Source: Delphinus delphis (lineage: Eukaryota; Chordata; Mammalia; Artiodactyla; Delphinidae). From it: 64,000 nucleotides of DNA. The notes under the pieces are model-generated. The model had not been told where the DNA came from and did not search any database. It saw only the letters and a program-made list of their open reading frames with translations. Below are positions 1 through 10,255 of the stretch, piece after piece (the stretch's first letter is position 1; each line of letters starts with the position of its first letter). The position numbers and the translations under genes were made by a program. The stretch lies in contig NC_082694.2 in assembly GCF_949987515.2 (NCBI RefSeq), forward strand, positions 59,952,080 to 60,016,079, written 5' to 3'.

Positions 1-50
1 CTCGTAATGCTTTCTATCCCTCCATCTACCTTCCCATCTCTTCCACCCAT

Positions 51-70
51 TATCTATCTATCTATCTATA
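51..70. repeat. (TATC)n microsatellite
   Basis: Five tandem TATC tetramers lie in a pyrimidine-rich stretch at the start of the window. Confidence 0.9.
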
Positions 71-154
71 CAGTCATCTCTCTCTCTATCACAATAGCTA
101 AAGGGGATTTGAGAAGATAATAAAAATGATTGCGAATGACTGAACCTATGAACA

Positions 155-245
155 ATTACCAGATGAGAAAACTGAAGCTCAAAGAAGGCAAGTGACTTTC
201 CCAGGGTAACACACCCAGTATCTGGTGGAAGCTGCACTCAATCCT
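155..245 (-). repeat. MIR SINE fragment, antisense
   Basis: The stretch reads like the antisense MIR core: agatgagaaaactgaagctc, then a diverged aagtgacttt..cccagggtaacaca. It is an old, diverged fragment with approximate ends. Confidence 0.55.
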
Positions 246-974
246 ATATTTTTAGTCTTTAAATCCAGCATTTGTTCCCTACAATGTTGTAAGTCTTGGA
301 ATAGCTATTGAAATTTTCCCCTCTTATATCTCCCATTAGGATCACATAAGTGACACTTATTAAGAAAAAATTTCTAAGTTCAAGAAGGGAGGACATGTGG
401 GAGTGGGTGAATTATGGAGCTGGAGCTGGAAAGAATTCAGTGGCGTGACTGTGCTACTCATACTGTTGTCAGCTGTAATTCAACAAGAGCTCTTATAGAG
501 AAATTTCTTAATTTATGACACAGAGAATTTAAAGTTACCCCCCAGGTACTATGTCCATAAATGGCCAAATTATATGGGACCTTTTTCTTTGGTATGTTTA
601 TAGTTAGCTTGGGTCAATATACAAGGTTGAAGTATTTTTTCAGAAAATAAAATTATGTATGTTATGGTAAACTACTATTTGGAAATAAACTCGGTGGTGA
701 ACGAGCTCTTCACAGCCACACGGGGACGATGGATGGCAGCAAAGAGGTGATCAGCCCTCTGACCTTGGAAGAACTCTAAGGAAGAATGCTGGCACCTTAC
801 AGGAGGACATCATTTTCTCTGTAGCTCTTCCCACAATTAACATCTGTTCTTTAGAGACCATAAGACGTTTTTCAGTTTAATTTCAAACTACTTCTGACAA
901 CTGAGAGAATTTCACAGTTTTACAACCTGATCAGCAGTCTAGGCTTTCAATTATTTGATGACTTGAGTATTTCA
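246..974. other. Single-copy non-coding stretch
   Basis: I see no gene, recognisable repeat or RNA in these ~730 bases. The stretch is AT-rich and has stops in all frames. Confidence 0.6.
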
Positions 975-989
975 TGAAGAAGTATTTTA

Positions 990-1361
990 TTTTATTTTAT
1001 TTTTTTTAAACCTACCCACTTAAAAATTATTTATTTATTTGGCTGCACTGGGTCTTTGTTGCTGCGCATGGCTTTTCTCTAGTTGCGGTGAGCGGGGGCT
1101 ACTCTTCGTTGCGGTGAGCAGGCTTCTCATTGCGGTGGCTTCTCTTGTTACAGAGCACGGGCTCTAAGTGCCCAGGCTTCAGTAGTTGTGGCACACGGGC
1201 TCAGTAGTTGTGGCTCGCGGGCTCTAGAGCACAGGCTCAGTAGTTGTGGCGCATGGGCTTAGATGCTCCGTGGCATGTGGGATCTTCCCGGATGAGGGCT
1301 CAAACCCCTGTTTCCTATACTGGCAGGCGGATTCTTAACCACTGCACCACCAGGGAAGCCC
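990..1361 (-). mobile_element. CHR-1-like tRNA-derived SINE, antisense
   Basis: The right end is the tRNA-derived head in reverse complement (accaccagggaagccc). The body carries repeated tagttgtggc blocks and the left end is a T-rich tail. The insertion is bracketed by a perfect 15-bp target duplication, tgaagaagtatttta, at 975-989 and 1362-1376. This shows L1-type target-primed retroposition and fixes both ends. Short open frames across it are SINE translations, not genes. Confidence 0.95.
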
Positions 1362-1376
1362 TGAAGAAGTATTTTA

Positions 1377-2435
1377 GATAGAACGTTCACATTCACTTGT
1401 ATTTCAACCAGATGGTTGCACGGGCAAAATTCAGTGGTGCAGCATCTCGCAGTGAACAGATTCAACCTGACAGTGGGTAAACATTTGATCCCTGGGTTTC
1501 AAGTTTTAAAGTTTCAAAGTGAAAAATAAGTCTTGTATTGAAATGACTGATTGGCCTGTGAGCATGCAAAGGTGAGAGAAAGTAGGGTGTTTGGGGCAAG
1601 GAGGGAGGTTGTTTGGGGGTAAAGAAGATAACTTCTAAGGGACGGGCAGAGGAATGCAGGACACTAAGGCATCTGGGCTAGATTTCATTCTGAGTCAGCA
1701 CTTGTTGGCTTCATCTGAGTCCTGGGGCAGAGGTGCAGCTCACAGAACTGAATTTGTGGTTATGCAAAATCTCTGAGACTTTGGGAGGACCTAAGCCCTG
1801 CTTAGGATTATTGATTCAGAGAATGATCTAGGTGTTTGTGTGTGTGTAGAAGGTGTATGCTCTCTGTCTGCAGAGGTAGGTCAGTGACATATGGTTTGGG
1901 TTCCCTGTGACTCCAGGCAGCCAACAGCAGGAAACAAGTCCTGGAGTGAGGGTGGCAGTAGTGGGGACCCCAAAGTAAGAAAGCATATTCTTCTGACTCT
2001 CCTCACTTGATTGTGTGGGACAATCCAAATGTTTCCCCAGTTGTTTCTGGGAGTCCCAAAGAGGTATCTCCTGAGTCTTCTCAAATTATCTCAGTCCTAC
2101 CTGGACCCACCTTCTGCCCTTTTCTCTACCTCTGAATCCATTTGGTAATGTTGTCCAAGAAGCCACATGATGACTGCATTCCAGTGGGTGGTGGCTGAGA
2201 GGACTTGTGTAAGAACACACCTAAGTTCCAGGGGAGACTCCCAGGGGGACTGGGGGAGGCTTTATGGTCAGAGCCAGCAGAGAAGCATGCTGTGCATCTA
2301 TTTGTGTAACACAGGCAATCTGTCACTTATTTCACATATCGTCACTTATTCTATATATCATTCAAGGCCCTGGAAGGATAAATCGGAAAATCGACACTAA
2401 CAACAAAACTAAAATAAAGAGACAAACAAAACAAA
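1377..2435. other. Single-copy non-coding stretch
   Basis: About 1 kb without recognisable repeats apart from a short GTGTGTG run near 1840. The antisense open frames at 1828-2084 show no recognisable domain and overlap each other, as chance frames do. Confidence 0.55.
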
Positions 2436-2443
2436 AACTTTGA

Positions 2444-2480
2444 TTTTGTAATAACCTATAAGGGAAAAGAATCTGAAAAA

Positions 2481-2526
<46 letters not shown>

Positions 2527-2621
2527 GTATATATGACTGAATCACTGTGCTGTACATCTGAAACTAACATGACATTGTAAATCAACTATATTTCAATAAA
2601 ATAAAACAAACAAACAAACCA
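2444..2621 (+). mobile_element. Truncated LINE-1 3' end
   Basis: The sequence is the cetartiodactyl L1 3' terminus: aataacctataaggg.., an AT-rich microsatellite, a diverged actgaatcactgtgctgtac, then ttgtaaatcaactata, AATAAA and an A-rich tail. Only the last ~180 bp is present. A CHR-1 SINE landed in the A-tail (2622-2974). An 8-bp direct repeat, aactttga, at 2436-2443 and 2994-3001 encloses both elements. This indicates that the L1 inserted first and the SINE second. Confidence 0.85.
2483..2536. repeat. (AT)n(AC)n compound microsatellite within L1
   Basis: About 14 AT units run into AC units and back to ATAT. It sits at the position where this L1 3' UTR normally has an AT-rich run, so it probably expanded from the element itself. 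Confidence 0.9.
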
Positions 2622-2974
2622 GAGACTTCCCTCATGGTGCAGTGGTTAAGAATCTGCCTGCCAATGCAGGGGACACGGCTTTGAGCCCTGGTCCAGGAAG
2701 ATCCCACATGCTGTGGAGCAACTAAGCCCGTGCACCACAACTACTGAGCCTGCGCTCTAGAGCCCGTGTGCCACGACTACTGAGCCCGAGTGCCACAACT
2801 ACTGAAGCCTGCGCACCTAGAGCCTGTGTCCTGCAACAAGAGAAGCCACCGCAATGAGAAGCCCGTGCACCACAACAAAGAGTAACCCCCGCTCGCCGCA
2901 ACTAGAGAAAGCCCACGCACAGCAACAAAGATCCAATGCAGCCAAAAACAATAAATAAATAAATTTAAAAAGCG
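2622..2974 (+). mobile_element. CHR-1-like SINE, sense
   Basis: It begins gacttccctcatggtgcag (tRNA-like head with an A-box-like ggtgcagtggtt), continues with ccacaactactgag blocks and ends with gcagccaaaaacaataaataaa. It is inserted in the A-rich tail of the upstream L1. Similar AAAC-rich flanks on both sides are consistent with a target duplication in the tail. Confidence 0.92.
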
Positions 2975-3044
2975 AAACAAAACAAAAACCAACAACTTTG
3001 AAACATGGCTCCTGTTCTCCAGGAGCACACAATCCCAATGGGGG

Positions 3045-3073
3045 CACACACACACACACACACACACACACAC
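3045..3073. repeat. (CA)n microsatellite
   Basis: About 14 uninterrupted CA dinucleotides. Confidence 0.95.
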
Positions 3074-3224
3074 CAGGGCAACATGAGTATGTGTGCAAAT
3101 AATGGTGCTAGAGTCTCTCTGACATTACGTCCTGTGGGGCCATGTCAGGAACGACTCCATGGAAGAGGTGAGATTTTTGTGATGGGAACCATACTTTGAA
3201 GGATGAGTAAAATGTGGACAAGTT

Positions 3225-3830
3225 CAATTGCGAGGAGGAGAAGCTCCCTAGCAGAGAAATGGATGTGACAGAGACATGCATGAGGAAAAGTGAAAGCCAA
3301 GTTTGGGGGCAGTAGAAAGATCAGTTTGCCAGGAGTGGACGGTCAGTGTAGACAGTCCACAAAGCTAAGGCTGGCAGGTAGATGAGAGTCACGTCATGGA
3401 GGGTTTAAAGGAAGATAGAAGGATTGGGGATTTTATTCTGCAGGCGCTGGGGAGCCACCAAATGTTTCCAAAAAGGCAAGAGATATATCCACTGGAGATT
3501 GTAATAAAGTTAATCTAATAGAGGAGTTTAATATGCTCCTATGTGGGAAGAAGTTGGGCGGGTGATGAGTTAGAAGCCTTTAGCAATAGTCCAGGTGTGG
3601 GCTAATAAAGATATGCTAAGGTGATGGTGGAATATAAGGGAACATATTTAGGAAGAATTGTCAAAGTAAGACCATTCAGCAAATATTTTCTGAACATCTG
3701 TTACATGCTAAGCATAGACTAAAAACTAGAGAGTCCTAGGAGCAAGGCGGATAAACCCTGCTGTTGAGGAGCCTACACCCCAACGTGTGGAACACAGAAA
3801 CACACAAAGAAATGAGATAGATAATATCCC
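3225..3830 (-). mobile_element. LINE-2 fragments, antisense
   Basis: Segments resemble antisense L2 3' sequence: ggattttattctgcaggcg..gggagccacca, then gcaatagtccaggtg. A second piece from 3665 resembles the L2 terminal region (gcaaatattttctgaacatctg..). It is ancient and diverged, with approximate ends, and probably two pieces. Confidence 0.65.
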
Positions 3831-3911
3831 ATAACTATAGATACCAAGGAATCACTTAGGATGATTTCAAGTTACAAAATATCCAACTACAAGTGGCCTA
3901 AAGGATAATCA

Positions 3912-3913
<2 letters not shown>

Positions 3914-3961
<48 letters not shown>
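3914..3961. repeat. (CA)24 microsatellite
   Basis: Forty-eight bases of uninterrupted CA repeat. It is likely to be length-polymorphic. Confidence 0.97.
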
Positions 3962-3965
<4 letters not shown>

Positions 3966-4206
3966 CCCAAACAAGAAACAACCCAGAGAGGGCCATTCCA
4001 GAGATGGTTAATCCATAGACCCAACAGTGTAACTGAAGACCTAGCTCTTCCATCCACTGCACGGCCACCCTTAGGATGTTGGCTTCCTCCTTGGGGTTAT
4101 CTCTCATGAACCAGTTTGGTTCCTGTAGCTCCAAGTACCACCTCTTCACATAGTTATGTCCAAAACAGGAATGGTTGCTTCTCCTCATTGCATCTCTTAT
4201 GACCAT

Positions 4207-4589
4207 TGCTATGGATTGAATTATGCCCTCACCAAATTCGTATGTTGATACCCTAACCCTAATGGGGGTGGTATTTGGAGACGGGAACTTTGGGAGGTAC
4301 TTAGGGTTAGATGAGGTCATGAGGCTGCGGCCCTCAGGATGGGATTAGTGCCCTTATAAGAATAAACACCAGAGAGCTTGCTTTCTCTCTGTCTCCCTTC
4401 ATGTGTACAGAGAAGAGGTCAAGTGAGCACACAGTGAGATGGTGGTTGAGAAGCCTCACTGGGAACCAAACCAGCTGGCACCTTGATCTTGGAATTCTCA
4501 GCTGTTAGAATCTTGAGAAAATAAATTTCTATTATGTAAGCCACCTGATCCATGGTATTTTGTTATGGCAGCCCCAGCAGACTAAGACA
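4207..4589 (+). mobile_element. MaLR (MLT1-like) LTR, sense
   Basis: The element runs TGctatggattgaattatg .. gggattagtgcccttataag .. accttgatcttgga .. ataaatttctatta .. gttatggcagcc .. actaagaCA. This is the recognisable order of an ERVL-MaLR LTR of MLT1/MST type, with TG..CA ends. No internal retroviral sequence adjoins it, so it is a solo LTR. The 5-bp flanks no longer match, as expected for an old copy. Confidence 0.88.
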
Positions 4590-4886
4590 ATCAGAGGCCT
4601 CACCACAGACTTCCTCTTACTGCTTGTCCAGGGGTTTATTTTACGCCCATGTTGAAATCAATCATGGGTCAGAGGAGTGAAATGACTATACTGGATTTAG
4701 ACTAGTCATTCTTCTGCCCCCAGGTCAGGGTTGGGTTCATTTTCTCTGAACACACAGGATGGATAAACACCCCAAACAAGCAGGAGTCTCTATGAAGAAG
4801 AAAGAGATGGAAGACGGGAACAGCTGTGAAGAAACCACGAGTGGTTAAGGGCTGTGGAGAAGATAATGTGGGTGGTAGAATGATGG

Positions 4887-5309
4887 TGTATTAGTTTCCT
4901 AGGGCTGCTGTAATAAATTTTCACAAGCTTGGTGGCTTGAAACAATAGGATGTTCTCTCATATTTCAGGAGGCCAGAAGTCTGAAATCAAGATGTCGACA
5001 GGGCCACACTCTAACAAAAAGCTCTAGGAGAGACTCTCTCCTTGCCCCTTCTAGCTCCTGGTGGCTCCTGGTGTTCCTTGGTCTGTGGCAGCATCACTCC
5101 AGTCTCTGCCTCCATCTTTACATGACCTTCTCTCTGTGTCTCTGTGTGTACTTTTCTGTCTCCTACAAGGATGCACTCATTGGATTTAAGGCTCATCTTA
5201 GTATGATCTTATCCCAATAGTTACCTTAATTACATCTGTTCCAAACAAGGTCACATTCTGAGATTCTGGTTAGACATGAATTCTGGGGGGACACTTTCAA
5301 CCTATTACA
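4887..5309 (-). mobile_element. MaLR (MLT1-like) LTR, antisense
   Basis: It starts tgtattagtttcctagggct, passes through aaggtcacattctgagattc and ends ggacactttcaacctattaca. This is the reverse complement of the MLT1-type plan seen in the preceding LTR. Flanks gatgg and gatgc match at four of five positions, consistent with the 5-bp target duplication of the class. The two LTRs are oppositely oriented and of different subfamilies, so they are not the ends of one provirus. Confidence 0.88.
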
Positions 5310-5347
5310 GATGCTGCGTGACTGGGGCTGAGCACAGAACTGCTTTT

Positions 5348-5640
5348 TTTAAAATTTATTTATTTATTTATTTATTTTTGGCTGTGTTGGGTCTTCGTTT
5401 CTGTGCGATGGCTTTCTCTAGTTGTGGCAAGCGGGGGCCACTCTTCATCGTGGTGTGCGGGCCTCTCACTATCGTGGCCTCTCTTGTTGCGGAGCAAAGG
5501 CTCAGACACGCAGGCTCAGTAGTTGTGGCTCATGGGCCCAGCTGCTCCGCGGCATGTGGGATCTTCCCAGACCCGGGCTCGAACCCGTGTCCCCTGCATT
5601 GGCAGGCAGATTCTCAACCACTGCACCACCAGGGAAGCCC
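5348..5640 (-). mobile_element. Short CHR-1-like SINE, antisense
   Basis: The T-rich tail (attt)n is at the left and the tRNA-like head, accaccagggaagcccc, at the right. A perfect 11-bp target duplication, agaactgcttt, lies at 5337-5347 and 5642-5652. The body is about 60 bp shorter than the other CHR-1 copies here because one of the internal tagttgtggc modules is missing. Confidence 0.94.
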
Positions 5641-5652
5641 CAGAACTGCTTT

Positions 5653-6164
5653 AATTGAGGCAACAAGAGAAGGCTTATTGGAGAAAGAGTATTTGAGTTG
5701 AGACCCAAAGATGAGGAGGAAGCTATCTGAAGCTCTGGGATAAACAAGCAGAAGGGACAGCAAGAGCGAAGATCCTAAGATGAGAATACGTGCAGAGTTT
5801 AGAAAGAGTGGCAGCTTCTGTCTCTCTGTGATGTGAATTTCCTCACTAGAAATGGTGGTAAAGCAATTTCCTTTCATTTACGCCTAAAGAAACCAAAGAG
5901 GAGATAACTGTGTATCTGAATCCACTCAATTTGCCTGATGTGTTTGCTAAGGTCAAGGCTGTACTGTTGATTAGCAAGAATTCAGCTGAAATTATTTGAA
6001 TCTTACTGAAGCCCCATGTAATAGACCAGATGATTTCACAATTCTCTTCCTTTGGTAAAATGTGTTCTTCAGAGATTAGAAGTCCAGTATTCAAACTCTC
6101 TTTGGTTCCTTTATCGGAATTCTCTGACAGGCGAGACACACATTTGGAGCAGCAGGAGGGCAGT
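5653..6164. other. Single-copy non-coding stretch
   Basis: About 500 bp with no recognised repeat. A 97-codon antisense frame at 5846-6139 has no identifiable domain and is not supported as a gene. Confidence 0.55.
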
Positions 6165-6310
6165 GGGATTTATTTAGTGGAAAGAGTCAAGAAATTTGGA
6201 TTCTAAATTCCAGCTTTAACAGTGTCCAGCTATGTCCTTTGGGTAAGTCTCTTGACCTCTCTAGGCTTCAGTTTACTCATCTGTAAGGGGAGGTTGGACC
6301 AGGTTATCCC
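6165..6310 (+). repeat. MIR SINE, sense
   Basis: The stretch carries the MIR core in order: ttctaaattccagctttaac, ggtaagtctcttgacctctc and cttcagtttactcatctgta. It is ancient and diverged. Confidence 0.75.
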
Positions 6311-8387
6311 AGGGGTGGGAGAGGGTGGGGCTCTTCCAACTCAAGCTATCTGTGCTTCATACAAGGCCCCAGGAGCTGTCCTCTGGCCCTCTTGGGAGCT
6401 GCTCAGAGTTAATTAACACACTCAGCTCTTGGGCAGGCCAAGGCTCTGAGTGCAGTGTTGTTTGTAAGACCAATATTCATGAGAGTACAGTGGAATATAC
6501 CTTCACTTAAACTCTTGACCACTGACATGGGGCCCAATTTCAGAGTATGCACTTACAAAGGCTTTACTCTCTACACCTTTCCCCCCTTGAGAATCTGCTC
6601 TGTCCCACTGGTTTTTCACACCTACCTTCTATAGGGCCCTCTGAGATTGGGAAGGAAAACCAGGCTCTGCAGCCCAAAGACCAGGGCTTTTTGAATAAGA
6701 AGATTGTTCACAGCTGTGTGTTTACCAGCTTAACCAGCTCAGCTTCTTCCAGTTTTTCATGTAATTATTTTGGCTGTATGTGCTGAGGAATACTGCAGCC
6801 TGACTCTTAAATTCACATGAATATTGCCTTACATGGAAATCCTAAACATGTTTTTATTCCATCCTTTAAGATTCTACTGAGCAGAGTTCGAAGCATCTTT
6901 TTCTCACTCTGTACAGAAGTGATAAGGTCCTTTGCCCACAGGCAATGGGAAGACCAACTCATCCTGGTTGGCCCCGGACTATCCTGGTTTGAAAACGGAA
7001 AGTCCTGCTTCCTGGAAACCCTCTCAGTCTTCAGCAAACCGGGCAGTTGGCACCGTATAGTGGTGCAGTGGGGCTGCTTGGAGTCAAAGAAAGAACTTGG
7101 AGGAGTAAAGATGCAAATTGGAGATGAAGCATTAATTCTGATAAAAAGAAACGCAGTTCTGGGAAGGAACCAGGTGGCCAGGCGCTGCCATCAAGGAAGC
7201 TGTGAGCCCCACAGCTCTCCTCTCCTGAGGACAAAGCTGTGTAACCTTGTCCTGAGGAGCCAGTGTCTCTGGGGGCCTCTGCCTCACTGCCCGGCTGGGA
7301 AACGACCTACCTTTAGGCTTTCTGGGAATATTCACTCTATTTTTCTAGAACAAGGAATAGCAACATAACACATTGTATCAGGAAAATCAGTATGAATTCC
7401 TACCCTAAAAAACATCTTCTTTGCCTCTGTCACAGAACAGGCCCCAAGCAGCAATGGCCAAGGGCCTAGCACTTCTCCCCTCTACAACGCACCAGCGAGA
7501 AGCTTGGATTGTCATTTCTAATACTATTCTTTTATGAATGCTCAAAGCAATCAGAATTTCTTGGAAGTTAGTTGATTCCAGTTTTGGGACAGGAAAAACA
7601 GTCAGGCTTGAAACATCTCATTGCTGTGCTCTAAAAACAAGGATCTTTCAAGACTATCAGAGCAACGCTTGAGGAATTTCTATTAGCCTAGATGTGCAGA
7701 TGTGAACATCAACTAATAAAACCAGTTATGGCAAATTGGTACAGGGTGAGTGTGTGAAAGGCTATGAGTTCATAATAATACTCCAAAATAATACATGCAT
7801 AAAAATATAGTTATAAAAGAAAGGTGAATAGAAGAGTACATTACAATATGTAGGTATTATATTTTAAAATATTAAATACATGTCTGTTTTAAAGTATTGA
7901 CTTGTATTTGTTCCTCTCTGCCCAAGCAGGAGAGAATAAACACAGGGACCTGGGGGTCAGCAAGGTGTCCCTGAAAAAGTAGAACCTGTTCCAAGAACAG
8001 AAAGGACTCATCAGCCTCTGTGATCATGTTTAATGATGAGGTAGGAAGGGGTTAGTGAACAGGAGGGCTCCAGGATGTGTTCCACACTGATGAATTATCC
8101 AATATCCTAGAGAGGGGAGGTAATCTTTCATTTTTTCAGAGATGGAATCTCAAGATGGGCCCACCAATGAGAATAAACTACTAATAAAGAAGACAGTCAT
8201 TTTTAATAAAGCTAACAGACAAGGGAGATATATCAAAGTCATAGAGGGACCCACTAATATATCCAGTCGTGTGAATTTAATGACCACCTTATTCCTGAGA
8301 AAAAAGTCACACAAAAATGAAAATCTATCTGAAAGTGAGGGACATAGCAGTGCCGTGCTGTGATAAGAGGAGTATGTTAGCTATCTA
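6311..8387. other. Single-copy non-coding stretch with the longest open frame of the window
   Basis: About 2 kb with no confidently named repeat. It holds a 183-codon sense frame (6817-7368), the longest of the window. Its translation is rich in Cys, Trp, Ser and Arg and shows no motif, domain or signal peptide I recognise. Oppositely oriented frames overlap it. I treat it as a chance frame. AT-rich sequence at 7780-7880 may include decayed LINE material. Confidence 0.5.
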
Positions 8388-8786
8388 CAGGCACACCGCA
8401 TTTTATTGCACTTTGCAAATGATGCATTTTTTAATGAATAGAAAGCTTCTGGCAACCGGCGTTGAGCAAGTCTATGGGCGCCATTTTTCCAACAGCATTT
8501 GCTCACTTCGTGTCTCTGTGTCACATTTTGGTAACTCTTGTAATATGTCAAACCCTTCACCAGCAAAAGGATTATGACTTGAAGGCTCAGACAGTGGTCA
8601 TCATTTTTTAGCAATAAATTAAGGCATGTACAATGTTGTTTTAGACATCATGCTATTGCATACTTAATAGACTACAGTATAAAGTAAACGTAACTTTTCT
8701 ATGCACTGGGAAACCAAAAACCCCATGAGATTCATTTGATTGTGACTGTCTGGAACCAAACCCACAATATCTCTGAGGTATGCTTC
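8388..8786 (+). mobile_element. Internally deleted Tigger1 (pogo-type) DNA transposon
   Basis: The left part is the Tigger1 5' end: caggcacaccgcattttatt, then gcgccatttttccaacagca and cacttcgtgtctctgtgtca. It jumps directly to the Tigger1 3' end: caccagcaaaaggattatga, ggctcagacagtggtca, agcaataaattaag and accaaacccacaatatctct. The whole transposase-coding middle (about 2 kb) is missing. Terminal inverted repeats are visible, and TA dinucleotides flank the element (8386-8387, 8787-8788), as expected for this superfamily. Confidence 0.9.
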
Positions 8787-8959
8787 TATTGCTGCGTAAC
8801 AAACTTCCCCAGAGCTTAGTGGAAAGGGAAGAATGAGAGGAGCCAGAGGGAGAAAACCACATGTCTGGTGTGGCAGCAGAAATATTACCTACCAAGAAAT
8901 AAGGAGGTCCAACGCTTCAGATATTTAAAGGTGGGACAGGAGAGTGGCTCCCAGACACA

Positions 8960-9022
8960 AGTAATTTTAAAGCTCCCCAGGTGATTGCATTGTGCACCAG
9001 GGCTTGAGAAGCACTGTTGTAG
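8960..9022. repeat. MER5-like hAT fragment
   Basis: The phrase taaagctccccaggtgattg followed by gggcttgagaagcactg matches one end of the MER5 (hAT-Charlie) non-autonomous family. Confidence 0.5.
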
Positions 9023-9097
9023 AGTGTGACTTGCCAATCTGAATCTACTTTAGTCACAGTAAACGTGGTTAGTGGTGGCGGGGGAGTGTTATTAACA

Positions 9098-9270
9098 TTT
9101 ATTGAGCCCCAGTTATGAATCAGTTTCCAAGTGAGGAATTTCACATGTAATTTCTCTTACTCCTCACAACAGCTCCAGGAAGCAGACAGTGAGTCAGTAT
9201 TATCACTATTTCACAGAGGAGAAAATAAAAGAAGATTCGGTAAATCAGACTGTCATAAACAAGGCTTGAC
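9098..9270 (-). repeat. MIR-type SINE, antisense
   Basis: The order aacatttattgagcccc, ttactcctcacaacagctcc, attatcactatttcacagag is the antisense MIR layout. It is old and has approximate ends. Confidence 0.6.
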
Positions 9271-9880
9271 TCTTATACCGTATCAAGCAGTATTAACAAA
9301 GGCCCCGAAGAGAAAAGGATCTTAACAATAAAGCAGATAAAAGATAAAAGAAGAGCTGGTTTGGTATATTTAAACCTAAGCTTGAAGTGGATTGAAATTG
9401 ATGAAGCACTACTCTTGATATTTCTAACTGTGTAGAGTCTGTGTCGAGAAATTTGGCCAAGAGGAGAAATGGCACGTGCTGGACTACAGCGAGCCGGCCA
9501 GCAAGGGTCGGTGCGAGGCAGGGGAGGGGGGAAGGTCTGGTTCCCAAGGCTGGGGATGTAAATGTGAAGCCCTTTCCCCTTCTTTGCCGCATAGTGGCAG
9601 TGCAGAGGGGCCCATACGCACAAAGAGAACATGGCGGGAACAGCCACTATTAGGCGTTGAGTAACTTTGCATGACAGGAGCAGAGAGTCTGGGAAGATGA
9701 AGCTGGGAAGGAAGGCTCAGGACATGCAGATTTCAGAGACTGGGGAGGCCAGGCCAGTGAGGACAGAAATGAGCCTATGGAACACCTCAGCCCCTGCTCC
9801 AGGAGGCAAACAGGCCATTTCCAAGTGGGCAGAAACGGGGGTCTGGTTTTCTGGGATTGCTGTTGTCAGCAGTTAACAGA
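9271..9880. other. Single-copy non-coding stretch
   Basis: About 600 bp, moderately GC-rich around 9480-9560. Overlapping frames on both strands at 9273-9876 show no recognisable domain. Confidence 0.5.
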
Positions 9881-9954
9881 AAATATTTTAATTTAATATT
9901 AATAATTAATTTTAAAATAATTTAATATTAATAATTTAAATATTTAATATTTTA
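9881..9954. repeat. AT-rich low-complexity tract
   Basis: About 74 bases almost free of G and C, made of rearranged taatatta and aatttaa units with many short palindromes. The following L1 3' end inserted immediately next to it, in line with the A/T-rich target preference of L1. Confidence 0.85.
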
Positions 9955-9963
9955 AAGCAAATA

Positions 9964-10246
9964 AACTTATGGTTAACAAAGGGGAAGGTGGGGCAGGGAT
10001 AAATTAGGAGTTTGGAATTAGCAGATACCAACTACTATATATAAAATAGATAAACAACAAGGTCCTACTGTACAGCACAGGGAGCTACATTAAATATCCT
10101 GTAATAAACCATAATGGAAAAGAATAATATATATTATTTTAGATACTCAATATACGTGTATATACCTATATATCTGAATCACTTTGCTGTACACCAGAAA
10201 CTAACACAGCATTGCAAATCAACTACACTTCAATAAAAAAAAAATT
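9964..10246 (+). mobile_element. Truncated LINE-1 3' end with target duplication
   Basis: This is a cetartiodactyl L1 3' UTR: caaggtcctactgtacagca, cctgtaataaaccataatgg, atctgaatcactttgctgta, ttgcaaatcaactacacttc, AATAAA and an A-tail. A 9-bp target duplication, aagcaaata, lies at 9955-9963 and 10247-10255, so the copy is a 283-bp 5'-truncated insertion. Confidence 0.92.
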
Positions 10247-10255
10247 AAGCAAATA

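Noticed and set aside
4207..5309. Two adjacent LTRs considered as a provirus
   Set aside because: They are oppositely oriented, of different subfamilies, and only ~300 bp apart with no retroviral coding sequence between.
6817..7368. Longest open frame (183 codons, sense) considered as a gene
   Set aside because: The translation has no recognised domain, the composition is unlike a folded protein, and overlapping frames occur on the other strand. There is no promoter or splice context.
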